A stretch of DNA of 64,000 nt from Kroppenstedtia sanguinis (lineage in GTDB: Bacteria; Bacillota; Bacilli; Thermoactinomycetales; DSM-45169): positions 1 to 64,000 of the forward strand of contig NZ_JBNPXF010000018.1 of assembly GCF_050433445.1 (NCBI RefSeq). Reading direction: 5' to 3'. The notes under the pieces are model-generated. The model was not told the DNA's origin, ran no database searches, and saw only the letters and a list, made by a program, of their open reading frames with translations. Made by a program: the position numbers and the translations under genes. Shown in pieces: positions 1 through 8,113 of the stretch (position 1 is the stretch's first letter; every line of letters starts with the position of its first letter).

Positions 1-918
1 GGCGGAGTGTCGTGGCTTCAGGGAAACGACTCAGACACCATTCTGCGGGATATGGGGATTGGTGGATTCGCAGGAGTCTTCGGTTATGGGGTGTTTGCCG
101 GGGTATCCCGATATGCAGGAGCTAAATTAGCCCAATCCACACTAAATCCTTTCCTGCAAAAATGGTTGCCTAAGATCATCGGTGGTGGCAGTGGTGGAGT
201 GGCGGATCAATCCACCTTCGATTGGTTGAGAGATCGGAAATTGGATTGGAGAAGTGCCACCCTTGCGGGCATGATCGGCCTGCTCATCCCCTATGCTGGA
301 GCGATCATCGATGGGGCCCCAGCCTTGAGCAAATCATTTCAACAAATGATCCCCGGTATCTCCGGCGACGGCACACTAGCCATGCCCTGGGTGAAGAAAA
401 ACGGGCAGGAAGCGGCGGATCAATATCAACACATCAGTCCCGAAGATTGGGAGAAGATGACCCCTGAGCAAAAAGCGAAAGTGAATGAAGGAAATGCTTT
501 TAATGACAAAATGAGTCCGAAGTATCCCCACAATGAAGTGTACGTGAAATATAAAGACAAGAAAGGGCGATGGCAGGACGGAATAGTGGATTCCTACGAT
601 CCGAAAATGAAAGAAATCATATCGAGGAAACACACCCAATTGGCCGAGATTCAGTATCAATCAGCCAGAGACTACATGAATGAATTTTTAATGAAGTATG
701 CTCCTGGGACGGAGATTAGGGATGTTCCGACCCAACGACCAGGATCAGGGCATCAGAATGCAGATTTGGCTGGGGGTACCCTTGAGGGTAGAATGATCTT
801 GGAGGTTCCAGTACAAAAAAAGCCTGTTCCTAATAATGTTAGAGAGTACGCTACTGACAACGACATCATCATTAGAGATGAGAAGGGTAAAGTCTATAAT
901 CCGGAGGTTTTGGAATGA
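1..918 (+). CDS. Polymorphic toxin, C-terminal part (5' end outside window)
   Basis: The frame is open to the first base of the window, so this is the 3' end of a longer gene; a GTG at 7 has no ribosome binding site and is unlikely to be the start. About 300 residues are visible. A glycine/alanine-rich hydrophobic stretch (about residues 15-125, with GGFAGVFGYGVFAG and TLAGMIGLLIPYAGAIID) resembles the pre-toxin or membrane-interacting part of secreted polymorphic toxins. The last about 140 residues are the toxin tip, with landmarks NAFN, KYPHNEV, EIISRKHTQ, DVPTQR, GSGHQNA and ILEVPVQ. The acidic and E-x-P-V-Q positions suggest a restriction-endonuclease-like nuclease fold, but that is inference. 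The tip is homologous to that of the full-length toxin at 39230-40654. The stop overlaps the next gene's start (ATGA), so toxin and immunity are translationally coupled. Confidence 0.8.
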   Translation, partial: GGVSWLQGNDSDTILRDMGIGGFAGVFGYGVFAGVSRYAGAKLAQSTLNPFLQKWLPKIIGGGSGGVADQSTFDWLRDRKLDWRSATLAGMIGLLIPYAGAIIDGAPALSKSFQQMIPGISGDGTLAMPWVKKNGQEAADQYQHISPEDWEKMTPEQKAKVNEGNAFNDKMSPKYPHNEVYVKYKDKKGRWQDGIVDSYDPKMKEIISRKHTQLAEIQYQSARDYMNEFLMKYAPGTEIRDVPTQRPGSGHQNADLAGGTLEGRMILEVPVQKKPVPNNVREYATDNDIIIRDEKGKVYNPEVLE

Positions 919-1418
919 GGGCTGAATACTATAAAAAATGGAGATTTGGATTTGGAAAACCTAAACATGAATTAACTCGGGAAGAAGCTAAAAAACTACA
1001 CAACAAACAGGAAATGTATGCTGTTGTGTTTAAAGAGGGGGAAACACCGAAGTTTGTTGTGAAGATGCAGTTTAGAACATGGTATTGTACTGTTTTCCAT
1101 CTCGATGAGAACAGAAGTGAAAAAATCATTGAGGCCTACAAGGAAATGTATGACATGTACGATAAAACAGGGGTTGGTATTCCAAAAGGGATTGAAAACC
1201 AGATTTTTCTCCGAAATCGGCAAGAAAAATATTTTGACAAAGAAGGTTGGAATGGATGGCTTTATGAAATCAGCGGGAAGTATAGAAGGTCTTACCACAG
1301 TTGGTCGGGAGGAGTGTTGGAAAGAGAAGAGGGCATCGAACGCGTGGACAAGTTAATCAAAGACAAACCCGAATTCGGCAACTATTGGGCTCTGTTGCCG
1401 GAAGAGAGTTGGTCATAG
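915..1418 (+). CDS. Cognate immunity protein, locus A copy 1
   Basis: This 167-residue protein has no signal peptide or membrane segment and so should be cytoplasmic. It starts four bases inside the end of the toxin gene, the usual order and coupling of a toxin/immunity pair. Landmarks are an N-terminal YY..W motif, EEAKKLH, VVFKEG, PKFVVKMQF, and a C-terminal end ALLPEESWS. It is homologous to the immunity proteins near 38752, 42477, 43500 and 44145, mainly in the first 90 residues. I do not recognise a named immunity family. The role as antitoxin is inferred from position and from the repeated pairing with the same toxin tip in seven places in this window. Confidence 0.8.
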   Translation: MRAEYYKKWRFGFGKPKHELTREEAKKLHNKQEMYAVVFKEGETPKFVVKMQFRTWYCTVFHLDENRSEKIIEAYKEMYDMYDKTGVGIPKGIENQIFLRNRQEKYFDKEGWNGWLYEISGKYRRSYHSWSGGVLEREEGIERVDKLIKDKPEFGNYWALLPEESWS

Positions 1419-1429
1419 TTTTATAATTT

Positions 1430-1453
1430 ACCCTCCCATAGCGGAGGGTTTTG
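1430..1453 (+). terminator. Terminator after immunity gene 1
   Basis: CCCTCC and GGAGGG form a six-pair stem around CATAGC, followed by TTTT. It starts 12 bases after the immunity stop. The same hairpin follows immunity copies 2 and 3, so it travels with the cassette. Confidence 0.6.
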
Positions 1454-1478
1454 TCGTTTTCCTTTCCTGCAAAAATGG

Positions 1479-2228
1479 TTGCCTAAGATCATCGGTGGTG
1501 GCAGTGGTGGAGTGGCGGATCAATCCACCTTCGATTGGTTGAGAGACCGCAAATTGGATTGGAGAAGTGCCACCCTTGCGGGCATGATCGGCCTGCTCAT
1601 CCCCTATGCCGGGGCGATCATCGATGGGGCCCCAGCCTTGAGCAAATCATTTCAACAAATGATCCCCGGTATCTCCGGCGACGGCACACTAGCCATGCCC
1701 TGGGTGAAGAAAAACGGGCAGGAAGCGGCGGATCAATATCAACACATCAGTCCCGAAGATTGGGAGAAGATGACCCCTGAGCAAAAAGCGAAAGTGAATG
1801 AAGGAAATGCTTTTAATGACAAAATGAGTCCGAAGTATCCCCACAATGAAGTGTACGTGAAATATAAAGACAAGAAAGGGCGATGGCAGAACGGAAAAGT
1901 AGATTCCTATGATCCAGATAAAGGGGAAATCATATCGAGGAAACACACCCAATTGGCCGAGATTCAGTATCAATCAGCCAGAGACTACATGAATGAGTTT
2001 TTGATGAAGTATGCTCCTGGGACTAGAATAAGAGATGTTCCGACACAGCGTAAAGGATCAGGACACCAGAATGCTGGTTTGGCTGGGGATACCCTTGAGG
2101 GTAGAATGTTTTTGGAGGTTCCAGTACAGAAAAAACCTGTACCGAAGGAAGTTTTGGAGTACGCGAAAAAGAATAGAATAACGATTCGAGATGAAAAAGG
2201 AAAGGTATTGGGAGGGTACATTCCGTGA
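1479..2228 (+). CDS. Orphan toxin cassette 2 (no secretion carrier)
   Basis: It repeats the carrier-proximal linker and toxin tip of the first toxin almost word for word, beginning at the shared sequence CCTTTCCTGCAAAAATGG (1461). Upstream homology stops abruptly there. No Shine-Dalgarno sequence precedes the in-frame TTG at 1479, and there is no signal peptide, so it is probably a silent cassette that can replace the tip of the expressed toxin by recombination. The frame is open back to the TAG of immunity 1 (1416), so only that stop and a hairpin separate the two. The C terminus (GKVLGGYIP) differs from copy 1 (GKVYNPEVLE), as does the segment around residues 200-245. The stop overlaps the next start (GTGA). 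Confidence 0.75.
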   Translation: MPKIIGGGSGGVADQSTFDWLRDRKLDWRSATLAGMIGLLIPYAGAIIDGAPALSKSFQQMIPGISGDGTLAMPWVKKNGQEAADQYQHISPEDWEKMTPEQKAKVNEGNAFNDKMSPKYPHNEVYVKYKDKKGRWQNGKVDSYDPDKGEIISRKHTQLAEIQYQSARDYMNEFLMKYAPGTRIRDVPTQRKGSGHQNAGLAGDTLEGRMFLEVPVQKKPVPKEVLEYAKKNRITIRDEKGKVLGGYIP

Positions 2229-2731
2229 AACAAGAGTACTATGAGTATTGGGATCTTCCAAGTGGTACCCCTGATGATCCCTTAACAGAAGAAGAAGCCA
2301 AAAAGTTGCATGACGAACGGGAAATGTACGTGGTTGTGTTTAAAGAGGGGGATACACCGAAGTTTGTTGTGAAGATGCAGTTTAGAACATGGTATTGTAC
2401 CGTTCTTCATCTCAATGAGAACAGAAGGGAAAAAATCATTGAAGCCTACTCGGAAATGTACGATATGTACGACAAAACAGGGGTTGGTATTCCAAAAGGG
2501 ATTGAGAACCAGATCTTTCTCCGAAATCGTCAGGAAAAGTATTTTGACAAAGAAGGTTGGATATCTTTCCTTTTCGAAACGAGCGGAAAGTACGATAAGG
2601 TGTATCACAGTTGGTCGGGTGGAGAATATCAAAAAGCCGATCAAGGCATCGAACGCGTGGATAAGTTAATCAAAAACAAACCCGCATTCGGCGATTATTG
2701 GGCTCTGTTGCCGGAAGAGAGTTGGTCATAG
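2225..2731 (+). CDS. Immunity protein, locus A copy 2
   Basis: This 168-residue homologue of immunity copy 1 starts with GTG overlapping the stop of orphan toxin 2. The first 55 residues (PDDPLTEEEAKKLHDEREMYVVVF) are shared with copy 3 rather than with copy 1. The stretch at about residues 113-140 (ISFLFETSGKYDKVYHSW) is unique to this copy. It is intact although its partner cannot be exported, so it may protect against sister cells carrying the variant. A copy of the cassette terminator with one stem mismatch follows at 2743-2766. Confidence 0.75.
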   Translation: MKQEYYEYWDLPSGTPDDPLTEEEAKKLHDEREMYVVVFKEGDTPKFVVKMQFRTWYCTVLHLNENRREKIIEAYSEMYDMYDKTGVGIPKGIENQIFLRNRQEKYFDKEGWISFLFETSGKYDKVYHSWSGGEYQKADQGIERVDKLIKNKPAFGDYWALLPEESWS

Positions 2732-2742
2732 TTTTATAATTT

Positions 2743-2766
2743 ACCCTCCCATAGCGGAGAGTTTTG
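2743..2766 (+). terminator. Terminator after immunity gene 2
   Basis: The same hairpin as at 1430 (CCCTCCCATAGCGGAGAG then TTTT), with one stem base changed. Confidence 0.5.
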
Positions 2767-2791
2767 TCGTTTCCCTTTCCTATAAAAATGG

Positions 2792-3541
2792 TTGCCTAAG
2801 ATCATCGGTGGTGGCAGTGGTGGGGTGGCGGATCAATCCACCTTTGACGGGTTGAGAGACCGGAAATTCGATTGGAGAAGTGCCATCCTTGCGGGCATGA
2901 TCGCTCTGCTCATCCCCTATGCCGGAGCGATCATCGACGGGTCCCCAGCCTTGAGCAAATCATTGCAACAAATGATCCCCGGTGTCTCCGGCGACGGCAC
3001 ACTAGCCATGCCCTGGGTGAAGAAAAACGGGCAGGAAGCGGCGGATCAATATCAATACATCAGTCCCGAAGATTGGGAGAAGATGACCCCTGAGCAAAAA
3101 GCGAAAGTGAATGAAGGAAATGCCTTCAACACCAAAATGAGTCCGAAGTATCCCCACAATGAGGTGTACGTGAAGTATAAAGATAAGAAAGGGCGATGGC
3201 AGAACGGAAAAGTAGATTCCTATGATCCAGATAAAGGGGAAATCATATCGAGGAAACACACCCAATTGGCCGAGATTCAGTATCAAACAGCCAGAGACTA
3301 CATGAATGAGTTTTTGATGAAGTATGCTCCTGGGACTAGAATAAGAGATGTTCCCACTCAACGACCAGGATCTGGGCATCAGAATGCAGATTTGGCTGGG
3401 GGTACCCTTGAGGGTGATATGATTTTAGAGGTACCGGTACAGAAGAAATCTGTTCCTGACAAGGTTTTGGAGTATGCCAAGAAGAACAAGATAATGATCC
3501 GAGATGAGAATGGTAAAGTATTGGGAGGGTATGTTCCGTGA
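2792..3541 (+). CDS. Orphan toxin cassette 3 (no secretion carrier)
   Basis: Third copy of the linker plus toxin tip, 249 residues from an in-frame TTG without a ribosome binding site. It begins at the same homology breakpoint as copy 2 (about 2774). The tip is mosaic: DVPTQRPGSGHQNADLAGGTLEG matches copy 1 while the end GKVLGGYVP matches copy 2. It has scattered substitutions in the linker (FDGLRDRKFDW, SLQQMIPGVSG), so it is older or faster-changing than copy 2. The stop overlaps the following immunity gene (GTGA). It is probably a silent donor cassette. Confidence 0.75.
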   Translation: MPKIIGGGSGGVADQSTFDGLRDRKFDWRSAILAGMIALLIPYAGAIIDGSPALSKSLQQMIPGVSGDGTLAMPWVKKNGQEAADQYQYISPEDWEKMTPEQKAKVNEGNAFNTKMSPKYPHNEVYVKYKDKKGRWQNGKVDSYDPDKGEIISRKHTQLAEIQYQTARDYMNEFLMKYAPGTRIRDVPTQRPGSGHQNADLAGGTLEGDMILEVPVQKKSVPDKVLEYAKKNKIMIRDENGKVLGGYVP

Positions 3542-4041
3542 AATGTGAATACTACGGTTACTGGAGCCTGAGTAGAGGAATCCCTGATGATCCCTTAACA
3601 GAGGAAGAAGCCAAAAAACTACACGACGAACGGGAAATGTACGTGGTTGTGTTTAAAGAGGGGGATACACCGAAGTTTGTTGTGAAGATGCAGTTTAGAA
3701 CATGGTATTGTACTGTTTTCCATCTCAATGAGAACAGAAGGGAAAAAATCATTGAAGCCTACTCGGAAATGTACGACATGTACGACAAAACAGGGGTTGG
3801 TATTCCAAAAGGGATTGACAACCAGATCTTTCTCAGGAATCGTCAGGAAAAGTATTTTGACAAAGAAGGTTGGAATGGATGGCTTTATGAAATCAGCGGG
3901 AAGTATAGAAGGTCTTACCACAGTTGGTCGGGAGGAGTGTTGGAAAGAGAAGAGGGCATCGAACGCGTGGACAAGTTAATCAAAGACAAACCCGAATTCG
4001 GCAATTATTGGGCTCTGTTGCCGGAAGAGAGTTGGTCATAG
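3538..4041 (+). CDS. Immunity protein, locus A copy 3 (mosaic)
   Basis: A 167-residue immunity homologue. Residues 12-100 follow copy 2, including PDDPLTEEEAKKLHDERE and LNENRREKIIEAYSEMYD. From about residue 112 to the end (NGWLYEISGKYRRSYHSW, VLEREEG) it is identical to copy 1. It is therefore a recombinant of the two neighbouring immunity genes. It starts with GTG overlapping the toxin stop. The cassette terminator is repeated at 4053-4076. Confidence 0.75.
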   Translation: MKCEYYGYWSLSRGIPDDPLTEEEAKKLHDEREMYVVVFKEGDTPKFVVKMQFRTWYCTVFHLNENRREKIIEAYSEMYDMYDKTGVGIPKGIDNQIFLRNRQEKYFDKEGWNGWLYEISGKYRRSYHSWSGGVLEREEGIERVDKLIKDKPEFGNYWALLPEESWS

Positions 4042-4052
4042 TTTTATAATTT

Positions 4053-4076
4053 ACCCTCCCATAGCGGAGGGTTTTG
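4053..4076 (+). terminator. Terminator after immunity gene 3
   Basis: CCCTCC-CATAGC-GGAGGG hairpin followed by TTTT, identical to that at 1430. Confidence 0.55.
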
Positions 4077-4083
4077 TCGTTTT

Positions 4084-4195
4084 CCTTTCCTGCAAAAATG
4101 GTTGCCTAAGATCATCGGTGGTGGCAGTGGTGGAGTGGCGGATCAGTCCACCTTTGACGGGTTGAGAGACCGCAAATTCGATTGGAGAAGTGCCA
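4084..4195 (+). pseudogene. Toxin cassette 4, truncated by a mobile element
   Basis: The sequence again begins CCTTTCCTGCAAAAATGG and reads LPKIIGGGSGGVADQSTFDG before breaking off in the middle of the linker (RSAT) at 4195. The next base starts the right part of a CAGG-type repeat element. Toxin tip and immunity partner are missing, so a fourth cassette was interrupted or deleted here. Confidence 0.75.
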
Positions 4196-4264
4196 CAGGG
4201 CAATGGGAAGAGCGAAAGGATCGTTTCGTTCCACCATCCATTTTCTGGTACATCAACAACCCTG
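4196..4264. mobile_element. CAGG element fragment (A type, right end)
   Basis: The stretch matches the right part of A-type elements (GGCAATGGGAAGAGCGAAAGG, then TCGTTTCGTTCC, then a TIR ending CAACAACCCTG). The left part is missing. It abuts toxin cassette 4 and lies 7 bases from the next element. Confidence 0.6.
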
Positions 4265-4271
4265 AGGAAAT

Positions 4272-4613
4272 CAGGGCTGTTGATGTACCAGAAAATGGGC
4301 AGCGGAAGGGAGTCGTGTGCTGCCAAAACGACCTTTGCGCCATGGGCACTACAATTTGAAATTAAGGGTGCGCCACAGGCACTACAATCTCGATGGGCTG
4401 AAGCCCTGGAATAAAGGTAGCCATCCTACCCAGCGGAGAATCTGGAGGGAGGGCGTTTAGGGGCAACATCTTCCCTGTGTTGCCTCCGTAAGGCTTTGCC
4501 CCTGCCCGATGGTCAGATTTGGAGCGGCCAGTTTTCACTTCCTTGCCGGATGGCAACGGTCGCGTGGGTGAACACGATCTCCTCACCTAAAATATGGCTA
4601 ATCAACACGCCTG
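4272..4613. mobile_element. CAGG element, B type, with target duplication
   Basis: Ends CAGGGCTGTTGATGTACC and the complement of GGCTAATCAACACGCCTG are imperfect terminal inverted repeats. The 9 bases outside are TGAGGAAAT (4263-4271) and TAAGGAAAT (4614-4622), an 8/9 direct repeat. The interior holds one copy of the GGCACTACAATC unit, and a hairpin-forming AGGGGCAA...TTGCCCCT segment. No open reading frame of note, so it is non-autonomous. Confidence 0.8.
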
Positions 4614-4661
4614 TAAGGAAATGTATATCCTGTCTTCTCCCCTAATCACGCCACACAAATT

Positions 4662-4698
4662 CAGACCCCACCAGTAAATCGGACTGTGCGGGGTCTGG
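4662..4698 (-). terminator. Terminator of the kinase/permease operon
   Basis: CAGACCCC and GGGGTCTG flank a mostly pairing interior, 24 bases after the kinase stop codon on the minus strand. The U tract (GAATTTGTGT) is weak. Confidence 0.45.
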
Positions 4699-4721
4699 TT
4701 CCACAAATCTAAAGCGCTGGG

Positions 4722-5624
4722 TTAGGAGGGCAATGTGCCGCCTTGAACTTGAATGATCCGATGGGCCATTTGGTTGCCCAGTATACAAGCGTCTTTTAGA
4801 GAGCGTCCTTGAACGAGAGCGGCTATAAAACCGCCTGTATGGGCATCCCCTGCACCAATGGTATCCACTGGTGTAACCGGTGACCCGGATACTTGGCCCG
4901 CCTCTTCGTTCTCTAGATAGAATGCCCCCTCCCCTCCCAGAGTGACCACCACAGCTTCTCCTGTTTTTTGTTGCAGGCGGCGGGCTCCTTTCTCTACATC
5001 CTTTTCACCCGTAAGCGCTTGCAATTCCGATCGGTTGCAGTGAATGAGGGGGTTCAAGGCATAAAGTTCTTCCAAGCGTTCTGTGTTTAAATCAGACGCG
5101 CGGGGAGAAGGATCGAAAATGACTCGAGCCTCAGGCTTTTTCTTCTGTAAGGCCCTTAAGATCACATTGGCGGACTCCCCTTCAAAAGAATAACCGGAGA
5201 GATAAATATAGTCATAATCCGCGACATTCACATGATCAAACCACTGTTCTTTCCAGGTGCTTTCGATTCCGGAAACGGTGATAAACGTGCGCTCTCCATC
5301 TTGTTCCACCAAAGAGAGGCACCAGCCGTTATCTCCTGAGGGATCGTGGACGAGAACCCCATGTCCGTCCTTCTGCAGTTGCGCCTGAATTTGCTCCGCG
5401 TAAACCCCGGAACCGACAGGGACCATGAGATCGTAAGGGGTTTGGAGCCGCTTCAATATGTTGGCCACATTGTAGGCACACCCACCGACCATCCGCTCTC
5501 CCGGTCTAGCCGATTCGTCTCCCCCGCTCTTCGGCAAGGCAGACAGCATTAATACCACATCCAGAATCGCACTGCCCATGACTAAGACTTTTTTTTGTAG
5601 ATTGTCCATTGCCTGCGCATTCAT
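4722..5624 (-). CDS. PfkB-family carbohydrate/nucleoside kinase
   Basis: A 300-residue ribokinase-like kinase that should phosphorylate a sugar or nucleoside with ATP. The PfkB signature is clear: N-terminal GG-type motif (MVGGCAYNVANILKRL, about residue 46) and C-terminal DTIGAGDAHTGGF (about residue 252), whose Asp is the catalytic base. The start is supported by AGAAGGTG six bases upstream. The gene begins three bases after the permease stop and is the last gene of a four-gene set that parallels E. coli yegTUVW, where YegV is the kinase. The substrate is not known from sequence; a pseudouridine- or ribosyl-type compound is plausible given the neighbours. Confidence 0.85.
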   Translation of the reverse strand: MNAQAMDNLQKKVLVMGSAILDVVLMLSALPKSGGDESARPGERMVGGCAYNVANILKRLQTPYDLMVPVGSGVYAEQIQAQLQKDGHGVLVHDPSGDNGWCLSLVEQDGERTFITVSGIESTWKEQWFDHVNVADYDYIYLSGYSFEGESANVILRALQKKKPEARVIFDPSPRASDLNTERLEELYALNPLIHCNRSELQALTGEKDVEKGARRLQQKTGEAVVVTLGGEGAFYLENEEAGQVSGSPVTPVDTIGAGDAHTGGFIAALVQGRSLKDACILGNQMAHRIIQVQGGTLPS

Positions 5625-5627
5625 CAG

Positions 5628-7004
5628 CTACACCTTCTTCACGACATGTCGTTTTTCGTTCTGAATGAGGATGAAGTACAGGATCGCACTTGTCAACAGA
5701 GTAAAGAAGACCCCCAGATTAGAATCTGCAATCACACCTACAGCAAATGGGCCTGTAAACAGTGCTGATTTGGTGAAAAGCACACCGACCAAGACACCGA
5801 CAACCCAGCTGATGACTCCCTTCATGTTGACCTTATTCGCGTGCTCCTTCTCCAACAACACCGGGTCATATCCCTGTTTTCGTAAACACAGGTAATCGAC
5901 AACAAATACCGCAACCCACGCGGCCAGACCCACACCCAACACACTTAGAAACGCTTGAAAGGAATCTAAAAAGCTGTTCGAAATGATAAGAACATAGATG
6001 GGCACGAGAATAATAATCAGCGAATGGATCGAGACGACAGTAGATTCCTTTATGTCGATATTAAAGCTTTTCATGATCAAGCCAGAGGATTTCAATCCGA
6101 TAAAGCACATGGGAGTCAAGCCCCCGAGAGCGGCCAATGTATACAAAATCACCAGCCAGTGAGGCAGTTCTCCGCTATCCATAATGGCGGAAATCGGGTT
6201 AGAAGCACTTGCCAAGTCAGGAACAAAGGATCCCAAGAGGATACCCGCCCCAATAATGATAAATAAGGGAATTAGGGCTCCTAACGTCACGCTGGATACT
6301 ACGGAGAAGGTGGAATTCGACCTCTTTTGGAAGCGACTATAATCCGCAGCGACTTTGGTCCATGTCATGCCTGTACCAATAATGGTAAAGACGAGGGCGG
6401 GCAAAAAGCCGGTCAACCAGGATCCAGATTCCATGGCCAATAACTCGTCCCAATGGGTGGACGGAACAATGAGAGCGATGACCAGGATCGTTAAACCACC
6501 AAATACATAGGTGAAGAATGTTTGCATTTTAACAAGAAACTGTTGGGAAAAAAAGACGGATACAATCACCATACCAGCGAAAATAGCTAAGCCGATCAGC
6601 GTGGTCAAGGTATTGGTTTCGATACCAAATAAATGAAGCAACGCCAAAATCGTCAAAGTACCCGTTGAAACGTTTACACACAACCAACCGATCTGTGTGA
6701 TCCAACCGATCATCGCCGGGATGTAATTCCCTTTAAAACCGTAGGCCGCCCGTGACAGCACAAAGGTCGTCGCCCCCGTATCCCTGCCGGCAAGGCTGAC
6801 AATCCCGACGAGTATAAAAGAAAGAGGACCTAATAAAGCCACAAGAACGGATTGAAAAAAGCTTAGGCCGAACCCCACAATAATCGCCCCATAGACGATC
6901 CCAAGGATCCCCATATTCGCAGCGAACCAAATGAAGAATAGATCTTTGGGTCCGGCTGTTTTTTCTGCTTCTGGCAAAAATACAGAAGAAGGTTTTTCTG
7001 TCAT
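5628..7004 (-). CDS. NCS1-family nucleobase/nucleoside permease
   Basis: A 458-residue membrane protein with about 12 hydrophobic segments of the cytosine/purine NCS1 type (FIWFAANMGILGIVYG near the N terminus, GRDTGATTFVLSRAAYGFKGN at about residue 73). It should import a nucleobase, nucleoside or related compound by cation symport. Its ATG overlaps the stop of the hydrolase gene by one base (TAATG), so the genes are co-transcribed and coupled. In E. coli yegT, the transporter in the corresponding cluster, belongs to a different family (nucleoside:H+ symporter), so this is a functional replacement. Confidence 0.85.
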   Translation of the reverse strand: MTEKPSSVFLPEAEKTAGPKDLFFIWFAANMGILGIVYGAIIVGFGLSFFQSVLVALLGPLSFILVGIVSLAGRDTGATTFVLSRAAYGFKGNYIPAMIGWITQIGWLCVNVSTGTLTILALLHLFGIETNTLTTLIGLAIFAGMVIVSVFFSQQFLVKMQTFFTYVFGGLTILVIALIVPSTHWDELLAMESGSWLTGFLPALVFTIIGTGMTWTKVAADYSRFQKRSNSTFSVVSSVTLGALIPLFIIIGAGILLGSFVPDLASASNPISAIMDSGELPHWLVILYTLAALGGLTPMCFIGLKSSGLIMKSFNIDIKESTVVSIHSLIIILVPIYVLIISNSFLDSFQAFLSVLGVGLAAWVAVFVVDYLCLRKQGYDPVLLEKEHANKVNMKGVISWVVGVLVGVLFTKSALFTGPFAVGVIADSNLGVFFTLLTSAILYFILIQNEKRHVVKKV

Positions 7005-8011
7005 TACGATCTCCCTCCCTTCGCTAGGTGACTGAGGATCTGATCCGTATACGATTGGATGGACAGGGGATTATGCTCTTCCACCATCGTCACCCATTCG
7101 GTAGGTATCCCCTGAATACCGCTTTTAGCTCCACAGATCGCTGTGGCCATCGCGCCGATCGTATCGGTGTCTCCACCCAGATTGGCACATAACAACGCGC
7201 ATCGTTTCGGTTCTCGCGCATAATAGGCAATCGCCAAGGCCGCAGGCACCGATTCGTGGGTCATCGTTCCCGCTCCAATCAGATCATAGATTTTTTGTGA
7301 GAACGCTTCTTCATCAGCGGCATACTCTTTCCCCAATTGAATCCCTAAACGCAGTCGTTCTGGGATCGAAGCACTGTATGTCTGCTCACCTTGACGGGAC
7401 GCCAATTCGTAAATGCGGATCATCTCTTCTACGATCTCATCCCATGAATATCCAGCGATGGCGGCGCTTACACCCATGGCAACCATCGCCGCCCCTCCGA
7501 TTGCCACATCCGTTGAATGAGTCGCTCTGCTCAATGTGACAATGGTGGATATCATTTTTTCCTTTTCATCAGGCGTATAAAGACAACCGATGGGCGCAAT
7601 ACGCATAGCTGCCCCATTTGTCACTGCCTTGGACGTAAAAGGAACTGGATCTTCCCCTTGTTTCAGGGCGAGAAGAGCCGCCTTAGAGCTGGGCCCCAAG
7701 ATGTTCTCTTCAAAGGCATTCATCTGATGAGCCCACGCCATCAGATGTTTGGCGACAATCCCTTCATCCGCGACGAAATCGTTTTCAAATAGACTATCCA
7801 GTAACAAAAGTGCTTGAGACGTATCATCTGTATATTGACCTTTGGTAAAGTATTTCGCTACCTCATTGGTTGACGGACCATCCAAGAACGTTTCTATCCG
7901 GCCGAAATACTGTTTCACTTTTTCTCTACTCCATAGCTCTGAAGGCATCCCCAGCGCGTCTCCAACTGCCATCCCATAGAGCGCCCCGGCGATCTGATCT
8001 GGTTTCGTCAT
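7004..8011 (-). CDS. ADP-ribosylglycohydrolase-family protein
   Basis: A 335-residue DraG/ARH-type hydrolase. Landmarks are GALYGMAVGDALGMPSE at the N terminus, YTDDTSQ (metal-binding Asp pair, about residue 63), GAAMRIAPIG, and GGDTDTIGAMATAICGA near residue 280. These carry the two-Mg site of the family, which cleaves N- or O-glycosidic ADP-ribose or ribosyl bonds. Of two nearby ATGs I chose the second, which lies nine bases from GAGAAGGG; the first directly abuts it. First gene of the operon behind the promoter at 8061-8089. In the E. coli yeg cluster the matching gene is yegU. Confidence 0.85.
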   Translation of the reverse strand: MTKPDQIAGALYGMAVGDALGMPSELWSREKVKQYFGRIETFLDGPSTNEVAKYFTKGQYTDDTSQALLLLDSLFENDFVADEGIVAKHLMAWAHQMNAFEENILGPSSKAALLALKQGEDPVPFTSKAVTNGAAMRIAPIGCLYTPDEKEKMISTIVTLSRATHSTDVAIGGAAMVAMGVSAAIAGYSWDEIVEEMIRIYELASRQGEQTYSASIPERLRLGIQLGKEYAADEEAFSQKIYDLIGAGTMTHESVPAALAIAYYAREPKRCALLCANLGGDTDTIGAMATAICGAKSGIQGIPTEWVTMVEEHNPLSIQSYTDQILSHLAKGGRS

Positions 8012-8034
8012 TATGGTCATCCCTTCTCATACAA

Positions 8035-8056
8035 CTTGTACACTCGTACGTACAAG
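8035..8056. promoter_or_regulatory. Probable GntR operator
   Basis: CTTGTAC and GTACAAG form a perfect 7-bp inverted repeat with an 8-bp spacer. It lies directly downstream of the -10 box of the operon, where a GntR/HutC repressor would block transcription. Assignment to the neighbouring regulator is inference. Confidence 0.65.
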
Positions 8057-8060
8057 TACA

Positions 8061-8089
8061 AATATAAACGCTTTCATAAATACAGTCAA
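8061..8089 (-). promoter_or_regulatory. Sigma-A promoter of the hydrolase operon
   Basis: On the minus strand TTGACT (8084-8089) and TATATT (8061-8066) are spaced by exactly 17 bases, followed by the operator palindrome. Confidence 0.7.
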
Positions 8090-8112
8090 GAGGGCCTACC
8101 GAGTGCCCTCTT
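8088..8112 (-). terminator. Hairpin after the GntR gene
   Basis: AAGAGGGC and GCCCTCTT form an 8-bp stem just after the regulator stop. The run of T is poor, and the -35 box of the downstream promoter overlaps the stem, so it may be only a weak terminator. Confidence 0.45.
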
Positions 8113-8113
8113 G

